This document shows, piece by piece, positions 45,536 to 54,812 of a stretch of DNA of 64,000 nt. Both the position numbers and the translations under genes were made by a program. The DNA comes from Wenxinia marina DSM 24838 (GTDB taxonomy: Bacteria; Pseudomonadota; Alphaproteobacteria; Rhodobacterales; Rhodobacteraceae). How positions within the stretch are numbered: the stretch's first letter is position 1; every line of letters starts with the position of its first letter. The notes below the pieces were generated by a model. It searched no databases and was not told the DNA's origin. It saw only the letters and a program-made list of their open reading frames with translations. The stretch lies in assembly GCF_000379485.1 (NCBI RefSeq), contig NZ_KB902315.1, positions 63,489-127,488 on the forward strand. Direction: 5' to 3'.

Positions 45536-47164
45536 ATGTTCGACGACCGCTATCAGGTGGTGCACCGCCTGTATCCCTACCAGAGGTCCGCCGATCAGGA
45601 CCGGCCGGACGCCGTGCGCCATCCGGTCGTCGTGGTGGGCGGGGGTCCCGTCGGCCTCGCCACCGCCCTCGACCTCGGCCTGCAGGGCGTGCCGGTGCTG
45701 CTGCTGGACGACCACGAGGGCGTCGGCGCCGGGAGCCGCGCCATCTGCTTCGCCAAGCGCACGCTGGAGATCGCGGACCGCTACGGCTGCGGGCAGCGGA
45801 TGCTGGACAAGGGCGTCGTCTGGAACCTCGGCAAGGTGTTCCACCGCGACGCCAAGGTGTTCGAGTTCAACCTCCTGCCCGAGGGCGGCCACCGCTTCCC
45901 CGCCTTCGTCAACCTGCAGCAGCCCTACGTCGAGCAGTACCTGGTGGAGCGCATCCGAGAGATGCAGGCGCAAGGCGTGCCGATCGAGATCCGTGGGCGC
46001 AACCGGGTCGAGGGGATGGAGGTCGCGGACGACCACGTCGCGCTGGACGTCCTGACGCCCGACGGGCCGTACCGGGTCGAGGCGGACTGGCTGATCGCCT
46101 GCGACGGGGCGCATTCGCCGACACGCGGGCGTCTCGGCCTCGATTTCACCGGCAAGGTGTTCCAGGACAGCTTCCTCATCGCCGACATCCGCCTCACCGG
46201 CGAGACGACCTTCCCGACCGAGCGCTGGTTCTGGTTCGAGCCGACCCACGGCGCCGGCGCCTCCACCTTGCTGCACAAGCAGCCGGACGACGTCTGGCGC
46301 ACCGACTTCCAGATCGGCTGGGACGTCGATCGCAAGGAGGAGCTGAAGGAGGAGAACGTCCGCCGCCGGATCGACGCCTTCCTCGGGCCGGTGGACTACG
46401 AGATCGTCTGGTCCTCGATCTACACCTTCCAGTGCAAGCGGATGGAGCGGTTCCGCCACGGCCGCGTCCTGTTCGCCGGGGATGCCGCGCACCAGGTCTC
46501 GCCCTTCGGGGCGCGGGGGGCGAATTCCGGCATCCAGGACGCCGACAACCTCGGCTGGAAGCTGGCGCTGGTGCTGAAGGGGCTGGCGCCCGAGGCGCTT
46601 CTCGACAGCTACTCCGAGGAGCGGGTGCACGGGGCGGACGAGAACATCCTGAACTCCACCCGCTCCACCGACTTCATTACGCCGAAGACCGAGCTCAGCC
46701 GGCTGTTCCGCGATGCGGTGCTGGCGCTGGCGGGACGGGCGGCGTTCGCGCGGCCCTTGGTCAATTCGGGCCGGCTGTCGGTGCCCTGCTGCTACGACGG
46801 GCTGTCGCTGAACGGGCCGGACGCCCTGCCCGGCGGGCCGGCGCGCACCCGCGTCGGCGCGCCGATGCCGGACGCGCCGGTCGAAGGCGGTTGGCTGCTG
46901 GCGCGGCTGGGCGGAGGGTTCCGACTGCTGAGCATCGACGCGGACGCGCCGGAGCGGCTGGACGCAGGCGGGATCGCGGTGACGCGCGTGGCCCTGACCG
47001 CCGCCGGACATCCCGAACTGGCGGAGCGTCTGCTGGGCGAGGCGCGGTCGGCGGTCTACCTTGTGAGGCCGGACCAGCACGTCGCCGCCCGCTGGGAGAC
47101 CTTCGACGACAGCGCGGTGCGGCAGGCGGTCGCCGTCGCCACCGCGCGGGGAGACAGGCCATGA
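45536..47164 (+). CDS. FAD-dependent aromatic hydroxylase (MhaA/MhpA-like)
   Basis: A 542-aa class A flavin monooxygenase. FAD motifs are VVVVGGGPVGLATALDLGLQG, the DG motif IACDGAHSPTR and the GD motif VLFAGDAAHQVSPFGARGANSGIQDADNLGWKLA (about 320-350). It would use NAD(P)H and O2 to hydroxylate a phenolic ring. Its position before a small DUF2783 gene and hmgA matches the MhaAB 3-hydroxyphenylacetate 6-hydroxylase of Pseudomonas putida, which makes homogentisate with a ~6-kDa coupling protein. The exact substrate (3- or 4-hydroxyphenylacetate or another) is an inference. Confidence 0.85.
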   Translation: MFDDRYQVVHRLYPYQRSADQDRPDAVRHPVVVVGGGPVGLATALDLGLQGVPVLLLDDHEGVGAGSRAICFAKRTLEIADRYGCGQRMLDKGVVWNLGKVFHRDAKVFEFNLLPEGGHRFPAFVNLQQPYVEQYLVERIREMQAQGVPIEIRGRNRVEGMEVADDHVALDVLTPDGPYRVEADWLIACDGAHSPTRGRLGLDFTGKVFQDSFLIADIRLTGETTFPTERWFWFEPTHGAGASTLLHKQPDDVWRTDFQIGWDVDRKEELKEENVRRRIDAFLGPVDYEIVWSSIYTFQCKRMERFRHGRVLFAGDAAHQVSPFGARGANSGIQDADNLGWKLALVLKGLAPEALLDSYSEERVHGADENILNSTRSTDFITPKTELSRLFRDAVLALAGRAAFARPLVNSGRLSVPCCYDGLSLNGPDALPGGPARTRVGAPMPDAPVEGGWLLARLGGGFRLLSIDADAPERLDAGGIAVTRVALTAAGHPELAERLLGEARSAVYLVRPDQHVAARWETFDDSAVRQAVAVATARGDRP

Positions 47165-47349
47165 CGCTCGTCACCGACCCCAATATCGCCCGGCCGGACG
47201 ACTTCTACGCCCGCCTTCTCGCCGTCCATGAGGGGCTGACCAAAGCAGAGAGCGACGCGCTGAACGCGCGCCTCATCCTCATCCTCGCCAATCATATCGG
47301 CGATCCGCAGGTGCTGGACGAAGCGCTGGCGCTTGCCGCCGAGACATGA
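47161..47349 (+). CDS. DUF2783 small protein, probable hydroxylase coupling partner
   Basis: A 62-aa acidic helical protein ([37 protein letters not shown]). Its ATG overlaps the hydroxylase stop (ATGA), so it is made together with the flavoprotein. The size (~6.7 kDa) fits the MhaB-type coupling protein reported next to MhaA. There are no cysteines or cofactor motifs. Confidence 0.8.
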   Translation: MTLVTDPNIARPDDFYARLLAVHEGLTKAESDALNARLILILANHIGDPQVLDEALALAAET

Positions 47350-47386
47350 CCCGGCCCGGCAGGGCCGACCCGACAGGAGGACAGAC

Positions 47387-48745
47387 ATGAACGTCCAGGA
47401 CAAACGCGCCATCCAGCAGCAGCTGGCCAGCAACGCCATCACGCCCGGCTACATGCCCGGCTTCGGCAACGACCACGAGACCGAGGCGCTGCCGGGCGCC
47501 CTGCCCCAGGGCCGCAACTCGCCCCAGCGGTGTCCCTACGGCCTCTATGCCGAGCAGCTGTCGGGCACCGCCTTCACCGTCCACCCGCCGGAGCGGACCT
47601 GGTGCTACCGCATCCGCCCGTCGGTCAAGCACTCCACCCGCTACCGGCGCATCGACGTGCCCTACTGGAAGAGCGCGCCGCTGATCGACCCCGAGGTGGC
47701 GAGCCTCGGCCAGTACCGCTGGAACCCGGTGGAGGCGGAGGCGGGCGCCGCGCTGACCTGGATCACCGGCATGCGCACGATGACGACGGCGGGCGACGTG
47801 CACACGCAGGTCGGCATGGCCTCCCACGTCTACCTCGTGACCGAGTCGATGGTGGACGACTACTTCTTCTCCGCCGACAGCGAGATGCTGGTGGTGCCGC
47901 AGCAGGGGCGCCTGCGCTTCCATACCGAGCTCGGCATCCTCGACGTGGAGCCGACCGAGATCGCGATCCTGCCCCGCGGCCTCGTCTACCGGGTGGAGCT
48001 GATCGAGGGCCCCGCTCGCGGTTTCGTCTGCGAGAATTACGGCCAGAAGTTCGAGCTGCCGGGTCGCGGGCCGATCGGCGCCAACTGCCTCGCCAACCCG
48101 CGCGACTTCAAGGCGCCGGTCGCGGCGTTCGAGCAGCGCGACACGCCGTCGACCGTCACGGTGAAATGGTGCGGCCAGTTCCACGTGACCGAGATCGGCC
48201 AGTCGCCCCTCGACGTCGTGGCGTGGCACGGCAACTACGCGCCCTACAAGTACGACCTCACCGCCTACTGCCCGGTCGGGGCGCTGCTGTTCGACCATCC
48301 CGACCCGTCGATCTTCACCGTCCTCACGGCCCCGTCGGGCAGCCCGGGCACCGCGAACATCGACTTCGTGCTGTTCCGCGAGCGCTGGATGGTGGCCGAG
48401 AACACGTTCCGCCCGCCCTGGTACCACAAGAACATCATGTCCGAGCTGATGGGCAACATCTACGGCATCTACGACGCCAAGCCCGAGGGGTTCGTGCCCG
48501 GTGGCATGAGCCTGCACAACATGATGCTGCCCCACGGGCCGGACAAGCAGGCCTTCGAGGGGGCGAGCCGGGCGGACCTGAAGCCCGGCAAGCTCGACAA
48601 CACCATGTCCTTCATGTTCGAGACGCGGTTCCCGCAGCAGCTCACGCCGTTCGCGGCCAAGGAAGCGCCGCTGCAGGAAAACTACATCGACGTCTGGTCC
48701 GACCTCGACGTGCATTTCGACGGCACGCCCGAGGGGAAATGGTGA
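47387..48745 (+). CDS. hmgA: Homogentisate 1,2-dioxygenase
   Basis: A 452-aa non-haem iron enzyme that opens the ring of homogentisate to maleylacetoacetate. It begins [26 protein letters not shown], the standard start. Iron ligands fall in [14 protein letters not shown] (His, Glu) and [14 protein letters not shown] (His). AGGAGG lies upstream of ATG 47387. Next in the operon are maiA (overlapping) and fahA, giving a full homogentisate route. Confidence 0.97.
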   Translation: MNVQDKRAIQQQLASNAITPGYMPGFGNDHETEALPGALPQGRNSPQRCPYGLYAEQLSGTAFTVHPPERTWCYRIRPSVKHSTRYRRIDVPYWKSAPLIDPEVASLGQYRWNPVEAEAGAALTWITGMRTMTTAGDVHTQVGMASHVYLVTESMVDDYFFSADSEMLVVPQQGRLRFHTELGILDVEPTEIAILPRGLVYRVELIEGPARGFVCENYGQKFELPGRGPIGANCLANPRDFKAPVAAFEQRDTPSTVTVKWCGQFHVTEIGQSPLDVVAWHGNYAPYKYDLTAYCPVGALLFDHPDPSIFTVLTAPSGSPGTANIDFVLFRERWMVAENTFRPPWYHKNIMSELMGNIYGIYDAKPEGFVPGGMSLHNMMLPHGPDKQAFEGASRADLKPGKLDNTMSFMFETRFPQQLTPFAAKEAPLQENYIDVWSDLDVHFDGTPEGKW

Positions 48746-49371
48746 AGCTCTACACCTACTGGCGGTCGACCACCGCCTACCGGGTGCGGATCGCGCTGAA
48801 CCTCAAGGGGATCGCGTACGAACCGGTGCCGGTGAACCTCGTCGCCGGGGAGCAGCGGGCGGCGGACTACGCCCGGATGAACCCCGGCCTCGGGGTGCCG
48901 ACGCTGGTGCTGGAGGACGGGACGGTCCTGACGCAGTCGATGGCGATCCTCGACTGGCTGGAGGAGACGGCGCCTGAGCCGCCGCTTCTGCCCCGCGACC
49001 CCGTCGCCCGCGCACGGGTGCGGGCCGCCGCGCTGACCATTGCGGCGGACGTCCACCCGGTGAACAATCTGCGCGTGACGCAGAAGCTGAAGGAGATGGG
49101 CCATTCCGCCGACGAGGCGACGGCCTGGATGAACGACTGGATGACGCGCGGCTTCACGGCGCTGGCCGCGCTGATCCCGGACGAGGGTCCCTTCGCCTTC
49201 GGCGACGCGCCGGGGCTCGCCGATATCTGCCTCGTGCCGCAGATCTACAATGCGCGGCGCTGGGGCTGCGACCTGACGCCGTTCCCCCGCCTGACGCGGA
49301 TCGAGGCGGCCTGCCTCGCCCTGCCCGCCTTCGCCGCTGCCCGCCCCGAGGCGCAGCCCGACGCGACCTGA
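48739..49371 (+). CDS. maiA: Maleylacetoacetate isomerase (zeta-class GST)
   Basis: A 210-aa glutathione-dependent isomerase turning maleylacetoacetate to fumarylacetoacetate. The N-terminal thioredoxin fold starts [22 protein letters not shown]; the usual SSC catalytic motif is STT here, which keeps the key Ser but lacks the Cys. It retains [25 protein letters not shown], and the C-terminal helix domain ends [21 protein letters not shown] 48739 overlaps the last codons of hmgA by 7 bases. Confidence 0.95.
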   Translation: MVKLYTYWRSTTAYRVRIALNLKGIAYEPVPVNLVAGEQRAADYARMNPGLGVPTLVLEDGTVLTQSMAILDWLEETAPEPPLLPRDPVARARVRAAALTIAADVHPVNNLRVTQKLKEMGHSADEATAWMNDWMTRGFTALAALIPDEGPFAFGDAPGLADICLVPQIYNARRWGCDLTPFPRLTRIEAACLALPAFAAARPEAQPDAT

Positions 49372-49386
49372 CCAGAAGGAGCCGAC

Positions 49387-50619
49387 ATGACCGGCCTGAT
49401 GCGATCCTGGATCGAGAGCGCGAACGCGCCCGACACCGACTTTCCGCTGAACAACCTGCCTTACGGCGTGATCGACGTGAACGGCTCGGCCCACTGCGCC
49501 ACGGCCATCGGCGATCAGGTGCTGGACCTGCACGCGCTGGAATCGGGCGGCTGGCTCGACTTCGGCGGGGCGCTGCAGACCGGCGCGATGAACACCTTCA
49601 TGGCCCTCGGCCCCGACGCGTGGGAGAAGCTGCGCGTCACGCTGTTCGGCCTGCTGGCCGAGGGCGCACAGGCGCGCTCCGGGCTGGAGAAGCACCTGTC
49701 GCCGCTCAAGGACGCGAAGATGCGGATGCCCTTCGCGGTCACGGAGTACACCGACTTCTACGCCTCGAAGCAGCACGCGACCAATGTCGGGACGATGTTC
49801 CGCGGCGCCGAGAACGCGCTGCCGCCGAACTGGCTGCACATCCCCATCGGCTACAACGGCCGCGCCTCGTCGGTCGTCGTGTCCGGCACGCCGGTCGTGC
49901 GGCCCTCGGGGCAGCTGAAGGGCCCGGACGACGACGCCCCCCGCTTCGGCCCCTCCCGCCGGTTCGACATCGAGCTGGAGATGGGCGCGATCGTGGGCCG
50001 GCCGTCGAACGGTCCGATCGGCGTCGGCGAGGCCTTCGAGAACATCTTCGGCTACGTCCTGCTCAACGACTGGTCCGCCCGCGACATCCAGGCGTGGGAG
50101 TACCAGCCCCTCGGCCCGTTCCAGGCCAAGGCCACCGCGACCACGATCAGCCCCTGGATCGTCACCGCCGCGGCGCTGGAGCCGTTCCGCACCTCCACCC
50201 CGCCCCGCGAGGTGCCGCTGCTGCCCTACCTGCACGAGCCGGGGCCGATGCTGTACGACATCGACCTCGAGGTCGGGCTGACCCCCGATGGCGGGAGCGA
50301 GACGATCCTCTCCCGCACGAACTACCGCGAGATGTATTACTCGGCGGCCCAGCAGCTGGCCCATCACACCAGCAGCGGCTGCCCGATGCGGGTGGGCGAC
50401 CTTCTAGGGTCCGGCACCATCTCGGGCGAGGCGAAGGACAGCCGCGGGTCGCTGCTGGAGCTGTCGTGGGGCGGCAAGGAGCCGGTGGAGGTGGACGGCG
50501 GCACCCGCAGCTTCGTCGAGGACGGCGACACGCTGACGCTGCGCGGCCACGCGGCCGGCGACGGCTACCGGATCGGCTTCGGCGAATGCCGGGCCCAGGT
50601 GCTGCCGGCGCGGACCTGA
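49387..50619 (+). CDS. fahA: Fumarylacetoacetase
   Basis: A 410-aa hydrolase that splits fumarylacetoacetate into fumarate and acetoacetate. It has the N-terminal SH3-like domain (NNLPYGVIDVNG) and a C-terminal FAH domain with FYASKQHATNVGTMFRG, the metal-binding DIELEMGAIVG, and LLNDWSARDIQAWEYQPLGPFQAKATATTISPW (about 225-257). AAGGAGCCGAC precedes ATG 49387. It is the last gene of the pathway operon; the following 218 bases (50620-50837) show no gene. Confidence 0.97.
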   Translation: MTGLMRSWIESANAPDTDFPLNNLPYGVIDVNGSAHCATAIGDQVLDLHALESGGWLDFGGALQTGAMNTFMALGPDAWEKLRVTLFGLLAEGAQARSGLEKHLSPLKDAKMRMPFAVTEYTDFYASKQHATNVGTMFRGAENALPPNWLHIPIGYNGRASSVVVSGTPVVRPSGQLKGPDDDAPRFGPSRRFDIELEMGAIVGRPSNGPIGVGEAFENIFGYVLLNDWSARDIQAWEYQPLGPFQAKATATTISPWIVTAAALEPFRTSTPPREVPLLPYLHEPGPMLYDIDLEVGLTPDGGSETILSRTNYREMYYSAAQQLAHHTSSGCPMRVGDLLGSGTISGEAKDSRGSLLELSWGGKEPVEVDGGTRSFVEDGDTLTLRGHAAGDGYRIGFGECRAQVLPART

Positions 50620-50837
50620 CGGCGACACGGGCGGGCGACGCGCGGGGCGGCCGCGCCTCGCGCCGTCCGCCCCCCGAACTGCCCCCCGATCGCCGCGCAG
50701 CGCCGGCCTGCCGGACGCCGCGTGGTTCTGCCGCTACACCGTGCCGGAGCGCACCGGCGGCGGTGCGACCGGCCCTGTCCGGAACCGGCCTACGCGCCTA
50801 GGGTCCGCCAGGAATCCTCTCGCCACCGGATGCCGCC

Positions 50838-51683
50838 ATGTTCCGCACCACGCTCGCAGCTTTCTCCTCCGTCGCTCTCCTGTCCGCCTGCGCGGGCGGC
50901 GGCGGCGCTCCCCTCGGTCCCGAGGAGCCGCCGGTCGAGGTGCCGGACGACGCGGCGTTCGAGACCTACACGACCTCGCACAACGGCTACGACCGGGCCC
51001 GCCGCGACCTGTCCACGCCCGCGGACGCGGCGATCATCCGCCAATTCGAGGACTCGAACCCGGCCTCGCCGGCCGGCTACCGCAACCTGATCGAGCTGAA
51101 CCGGGCGCTGTATGCTGACCGGATGACGATCGAGGTGCTGGCGCAGGTGGACGGCACGGGCAGCGGCGAGACGGTCCAGCGCCTGCTGCGGCTGACCGCC
51201 GACCAGCAGCCGCTGGAATATTCCCGCACCGGATCGCAGGGGACCTATTTCCTGCGCGGCGCGAACTACGCGTGGGTCACGATCGACGACGGTCCGGTGC
51301 TCAGCGGCAGCGACTCGCGCGGGCTCGTCGACCTCGTGCTCGATTTCGACAACGGGCAGGCCGACATCAACCTGCGCACGACGGTCGCCGGCGCCTCGGT
51401 GGTGCGCAGCGAACTGGTGGCGGAAGACCTGCCGTTCAACATCGTGACCGGCGAGTTCGGGGGGCCCGTGACCGTCGCGATCCACGATCCGGACAGCCCG
51501 CTGATCTTCGAGATTGGCGGCAGCCTGCGCGGCAACGTGGGCGGCACCCCGACCTATGCGAACGGCCGGCACGACCTGTCGGCGTCCGGCCTCTATACCG
51601 CGACGGGCACCGACCAGGGCAGCGACGTCACGATCGAGGGGGCGTTCGCCGGCATCGACCCCAATGCCCTCCCCCCGGGCTGA
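50838..51683 (+). CDS. Lipoprotein with beta-sandwich/barrel-like C-terminus (possible Slam cargo)
   Basis: A 281-aa lipoprotein. The signal MFRTTLAAFSSVALLSAC ends in the lipobox LSAC, making Cys18 the lipidated residue, followed by a Gly/Pro-rich tether. The rest is rich in short strands and Gly/Asp turns (GLVDLVLDFDNGQADINL, GSLRGNVGGTPTYANGRHDLSASGLYTATG, VTIEGAFAGIDPNA). This looks like the C-terminal eight-stranded barrels of TbpB-like surface lipoproteins, an inference from pattern. Its stop overlaps the next gene by 20 bases. The next gene resembles a Slam barrel, which supports surface export. Confidence 0.72.
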   Translation: MFRTTLAAFSSVALLSACAGGGGAPLGPEEPPVEVPDDAAFETYTTSHNGYDRARRDLSTPADAAIIRQFEDSNPASPAGYRNLIELNRALYADRMTIEVLAQVDGTGSGETVQRLLRLTADQQPLEYSRTGSQGTYFLRGANYAWVTIDDGPVLSGSDSRGLVDLVLDFDNGQADINLRTTVAGASVVRSELVAEDLPFNIVTGEFGGPVTVAIHDPDSPLIFEIGGSLRGNVGGTPTYANGRHDLSASGLYTATGTDQGSDVTIEGAFAGIDPNALPPG

Positions 51684-52713
51684 GCCGGCGGCGGCGGTCC
51701 GCGCGCTCGCATTCGCCGCCGCGGTCGCGTGGTCCTGCGGCCCAGCCGCGGCGGAAGGGGACCTGTCCCGGCTGGCCCCCCTCGCCGCGTCAGAGCGGTT
51801 GCGGGTCTTCGCCGCAGGCGACCGCCTCGCATCGGGGGCGGCCACGGGGGCGGAGCTGGAGGCCTTGCGCGCGGCCATGGTGCGCCAAGGCTTCTACGGA
51901 ACGGGCGTCGTCGGGGCGGCTGCGTCGGTGTCGCCGTACCTGTCCTACGACAGCAACATCAACGGCGGCGTCACGCAGGACCGCTTCACGGTCAGCGGCC
52001 TCGTCTTCGAGGCCGCGCCGGAGTCGCGGGCCGTGGCCGGGGTGGTCGTCGGCGCGACCGGCGGGGCCGAGCTGCGCTACGCCTGGGCCGAAGGCCGCGT
52101 CATCCAGGCCGGCGTGCGGGGGCTCGGCGCCGTCGCCCCGACCGAGCAGCTCGGCTACGCGGCGGTCGAGGGGCGCCTGTGTTCGCTCAACCACCTGTCG
52201 GGCTGGACCTTCGCGGACTTCTGTCTCGAGGGGGTGGCGCAGGACAGAGAGCTCGGCCGGTCCGAGGCCTGGGCCGGCACGCTGGGGCTGTCGACCCTCT
52301 TCGAGACCCCGGTCGGGGCGCACGACCTGACGGTCGAGGTCGCATCGTTCGACGGCCAGCCGCAGGGGACGCTGTCGCTGGAGACCGTCTTCCCGGCCCT
52401 CGTGGCCGATGTCGGCCTGACCGCGGGCGTGTCCGTCCCGAACGAGACGGCGCTGACGGCGCGCGTGTCCGGGGGCGTCCGGTGGCTGTGGGGCGATGCG
52501 CCCGCCACTGCCCGGTTGTGGTACGAAGAGCGGGACGGCGGGCTGTTCCTCGGCCGGCCGCGCCGGGATCGAACCGCGGGCGTGTCGCTCGGGCGAAGCA
52601 TCGGCCAGGGGATCAACGTCGAGATTCGCTGGTCCCGGACCGATTCGACGGCCGACCTGTACGACGACGATTCGGTGTCGGCGAGCGTGACGTTCGGCGG
52701 CTTCAGTCGCTAG
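51664..52713 (+). CDS. Outer-membrane barrel protein, Slam/DUF560-like
   Basis: A 349-aa protein from ATG 51664 with a signal peptide (about 8-30, ending GPAAA). A short helical part (residues 31-70) precedes a beta-rich region starting VSPYLSYDSNINGGVTQDRFTVSGLVFEAAPESRAVAGVVVGA, about residues 83-125. It then runs as alternating strands to the C-terminus, which ends with an aromatic strand (SVSASVTFGGFSR). The Y-D-S-N-I-N-G-G start of the barrel and the overlap with a lipoprotein gene recall Slam (surface lipoprotein assembly modulator, DUF560) exporters. The long TPR domain of neisserial Slams is missing or very short. The family is not certain. Confidence 0.65.
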   Translation: MPSPRAEPAAAVRALAFAAAVAWSCGPAAAEGDLSRLAPLAASERLRVFAAGDRLASGAATGAELEALRAAMVRQGFYGTGVVGAAASVSPYLSYDSNINGGVTQDRFTVSGLVFEAAPESRAVAGVVVGATGGAELRYAWAEGRVIQAGVRGLGAVAPTEQLGYAAVEGRLCSLNHLSGWTFADFCLEGVAQDRELGRSEAWAGTLGLSTLFETPVGAHDLTVEVASFDGQPQGTLSLETVFPALVADVGLTAGVSVPNETALTARVSGGVRWLWGDAPATARLWYEERDGGLFLGRPRRDRTAGVSLGRSIGQGINVEIRWSRTDSTADLYDDDSVSASVTFGGFSR

Positions 52714-53126
52714 CTCCCCGGGGGGCCGTGCGATTCATTTCGGCTCTTGGCCCATCATATTGCGTTGAAATGTGACCGGAAGGCAGGCGCTTACAAGAAC
52801 GTGAACTTCCTCGGTATTACGTAGGGTCGGGAGTGGCTGGACAGCAGCTGATGACGGCGCGAGAGGCCGGGTCGGGCGGTCCACGCCCTCAAGTCGGGCC
52901 CATTGTTGCTGGGTCGGCTCCATCATGAGGCCACAATTCCTTACGAGACGTAAAGTTGCGGACCTGCTCAAGGCGGGACGCAGGTGACCAAGTTACAGGC
53001 CAAGACCAGTGCTCGCGGTACGATTGGAACGATGGAAGACACGCGCGGACAGGACCGACTGACGGTCGCGGAGGGCATTGCCCACCCGCCGGTCTGGCCT
53101 GCGCTATCCGAGGCAGGGCCCGAAGA
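52714..53126. other. 413-base intergenic region upstream of the cellulose operon
   Basis: No supported gene. The region is visibly less GC-rich than its surroundings and contains TTACG-AGA-CGTAA (52939-52951) as a perfect small palindrome. This is the likely promoter and control region for the diguanylate cyclase-bcs operon. No clear sigma-70 pair can be assigned by eye. Confidence 0.4.
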
Positions 53127-54812
53127 ATGAACGGATTTCTCAACCACCTAGGCGCATGCACGGCGCTTCAGCCGGCTGGATCGACCGCCTACTTCGTCGC
53201 GGGACTGCTCCCGGCCTTCGTCCTGTTCCGGGCGATCCTCGCACGGCAGCCCACCTTCTTCGGCAAGCGCTATTTCATGATCGCCAACTGGGCGGTCATC
53301 TGGTGGATCTTCGCGGTCCTGATGGAGCTGATCTCCATCGACCCGGGCTGCAAGGTCGCCTGGGGCACGGCCGCGTTCCTCGGGATCGGCGCCGTTCCGG
53401 TCGCATGGTTCCTGTTCGTCTACCGCTTCACCCGGGGTGAATCCGGGCCGGTGGCGCGCTGGCAGGCCGCCCTCCTGATCGGCGTGCCCCTCGCCGTGTT
53501 CGCGCTCGCCGCGACCAACCCCTGGCATCATGCCTTCTACAACCCGGTCAGCGTGCCGGTGAGCGACGAACCGGGCGCTCCCCTGATCTACGAGCACCGG
53601 GTCCTGTACTATGTCGCGGCAGGCGGCCTGTACTGCTTCCTGCTGGGCGCCTATGGCCTGCTTGCGGCGGCGATCGTGCGGGGCGAGGGTCTTGCCCGGC
53701 TTCTCTACTCGCTCCTGTTCCTTCTGGCCGCGATCCCCACGGCCGCGAACGTCGCCTACATCCTCACGGGATGGAGCATCGGCGGCTTCGATCCGACGCC
53801 GATCCTGTTCTCGACGGTCCTGCTGATCTACTCGGCGCTGATCTCGCTCAACCAGTTCTTCCAGCTGACCACGGTCGCGAAGGACGTGGTGCTCGAGAAC
53901 CTTCCCGACCCGGTCCTCGTCATCGGACGTGACGGCAAGATCATGGTGGCGAACGCCCGGGCGGCCGAGGTGTTCGGCATCGACATGTCGCAGGAGCCGA
54001 CGGTCGAGACCTTCCCCCAGGTCGCGCGGCTTCTGGCCCTCATCCTGGATGCCGAGGGCGGCACGCGGTCGTTGCCCGAGATCAGCGTGAACGGCGCCGA
54101 CTACGAGGTGCGCTACACCTCGGTCGACGGCCAGTCGCGCCGCAAGGATCACGCCATCGGCTTTGCCCTGCTGTTCTCCGAGATCACCAACCGCAAGTCG
54201 ATGCAGATGCAGCTCGCCACGGTCCTGCTCTCCCGCGAGGAGGAGCTGGCCCAGATGACGCGGCAGAACCGCCGGATCAACGATGAGGTCCGGACCGATC
54301 CGCTGACCGGCCTGCTGAACCGCCGTGCCCTGTCGGAAGAGATCGCACGGCTGAACGAGGACGACTCCTTCTCGCGCGAGCCGATGGTCGCGACGATCAT
54401 CGACATCGACCACTTCAAGTCGATCAACGACCGCTTCGGCCACTATACCGGCGACGCGGCGCTGACGACGCTGGCGACCTGTCTGCGCGAGGGGTTCCGC
54501 AAGGAGGACAGGATCTTCCGCCTGGGCGGCGAGGAATTCCTCGTCCTGTCCCCGTCGATCGACCTGTCGACGCTCTACGACCGCATCGACCGGCTCAAGA
54601 CCACGGTGGCACAGGCCGCCCGCGTCATCCCCGGCGACTTCGAGCTGCGCTTCTCCGCAGGTGTTGCCGTCAGTCCCTACGATGCGGATACCCTGACCGA
54701 TCTCGTTGCCGCCGCCGACCGCCGCCTTTACGAAGCGAAGAGCGCGGGGCGGGACCGCACGCAGGGACCCGCCCCCTGCGCCGGGGCGGAGGGCGAGGTC
54801 AGATATGCGTAG
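53127..54812 (+). CDS. Membrane diguanylate cyclase (7TM + PAS-like + GGEEF)
   Basis: A 561-aa inner-membrane enzyme that makes c-di-GMP from two GTP. It has an N-terminal seven-helix sensor of the histidine-kinase-7TM type (about 20-240), then a PAS-like domain (DVVLENLPDPVLVIGRDGKIMVANARAAEVFG, about 252-283), a short coiled coil, and a GGDEF domain starting RTDPLTGLLNRRAL. The active site is RLGGEEF. An I-site RxxD (RKED) lies five residues before it, so product inhibition is expected. The next gene starts 8 bases inside this one. Position at the head of the bcs operon implies local supply of c-di-GMP to BcsA. Confidence 0.93.
   Translation: MNGFLNHLGACTALQPAGSTAYFVAGLLPAFVLFRAILARQPTFFGKRYFMIANWAVIWWIFAVLMELISIDPGCKVAWGTAAFLGIGAVPVAWFLFVYRFTRGESGPVARWQAALLIGVPLAVFALAATNPWHHAFYNPVSVPVSDEPGAPLIYEHRVLYYVAAGGLYCFLLGAYGLLAAAIVRGEGLARLLYSLLFLLAAIPTAANVAYILTGWSIGGFDPTPILFSTVLLIYSALISLNQFFQLTTVAKDVVLENLPDPVLVIGRDGKIMVANARAAEVFGIDMSQEPTVETFPQVARLLALILDAEGGTRSLPEISVNGADYEVRYTSVDGQSRRKDHAIGFALLFSEITNRKSMQMQLATVLLSREEELAQMTRQNRRINDEVRTDPLTGLLNRRALSEEIARLNEDDSFSREPMVATIIDIDHFKSINDRFGHYTGDAALTTLATCLREGFRKEDRIFRLGGEEFLVLSPSIDLSTLYDRIDRLKTTVAQAARVIPGDFELRFSAGVAVSPYDADTLTDLVAAADRRLYEAKSAGRDRTQGPAPCAGAEGEVRYA

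Noticed and set aside
43895-47080. A 1061-codon open frame on the minus strand across the MarR, MBL and hydroxylase genes
   Set aside because: It covers several well-recognised genes in the antisense frame and has no domain pattern. It is a GC-driven shadow.
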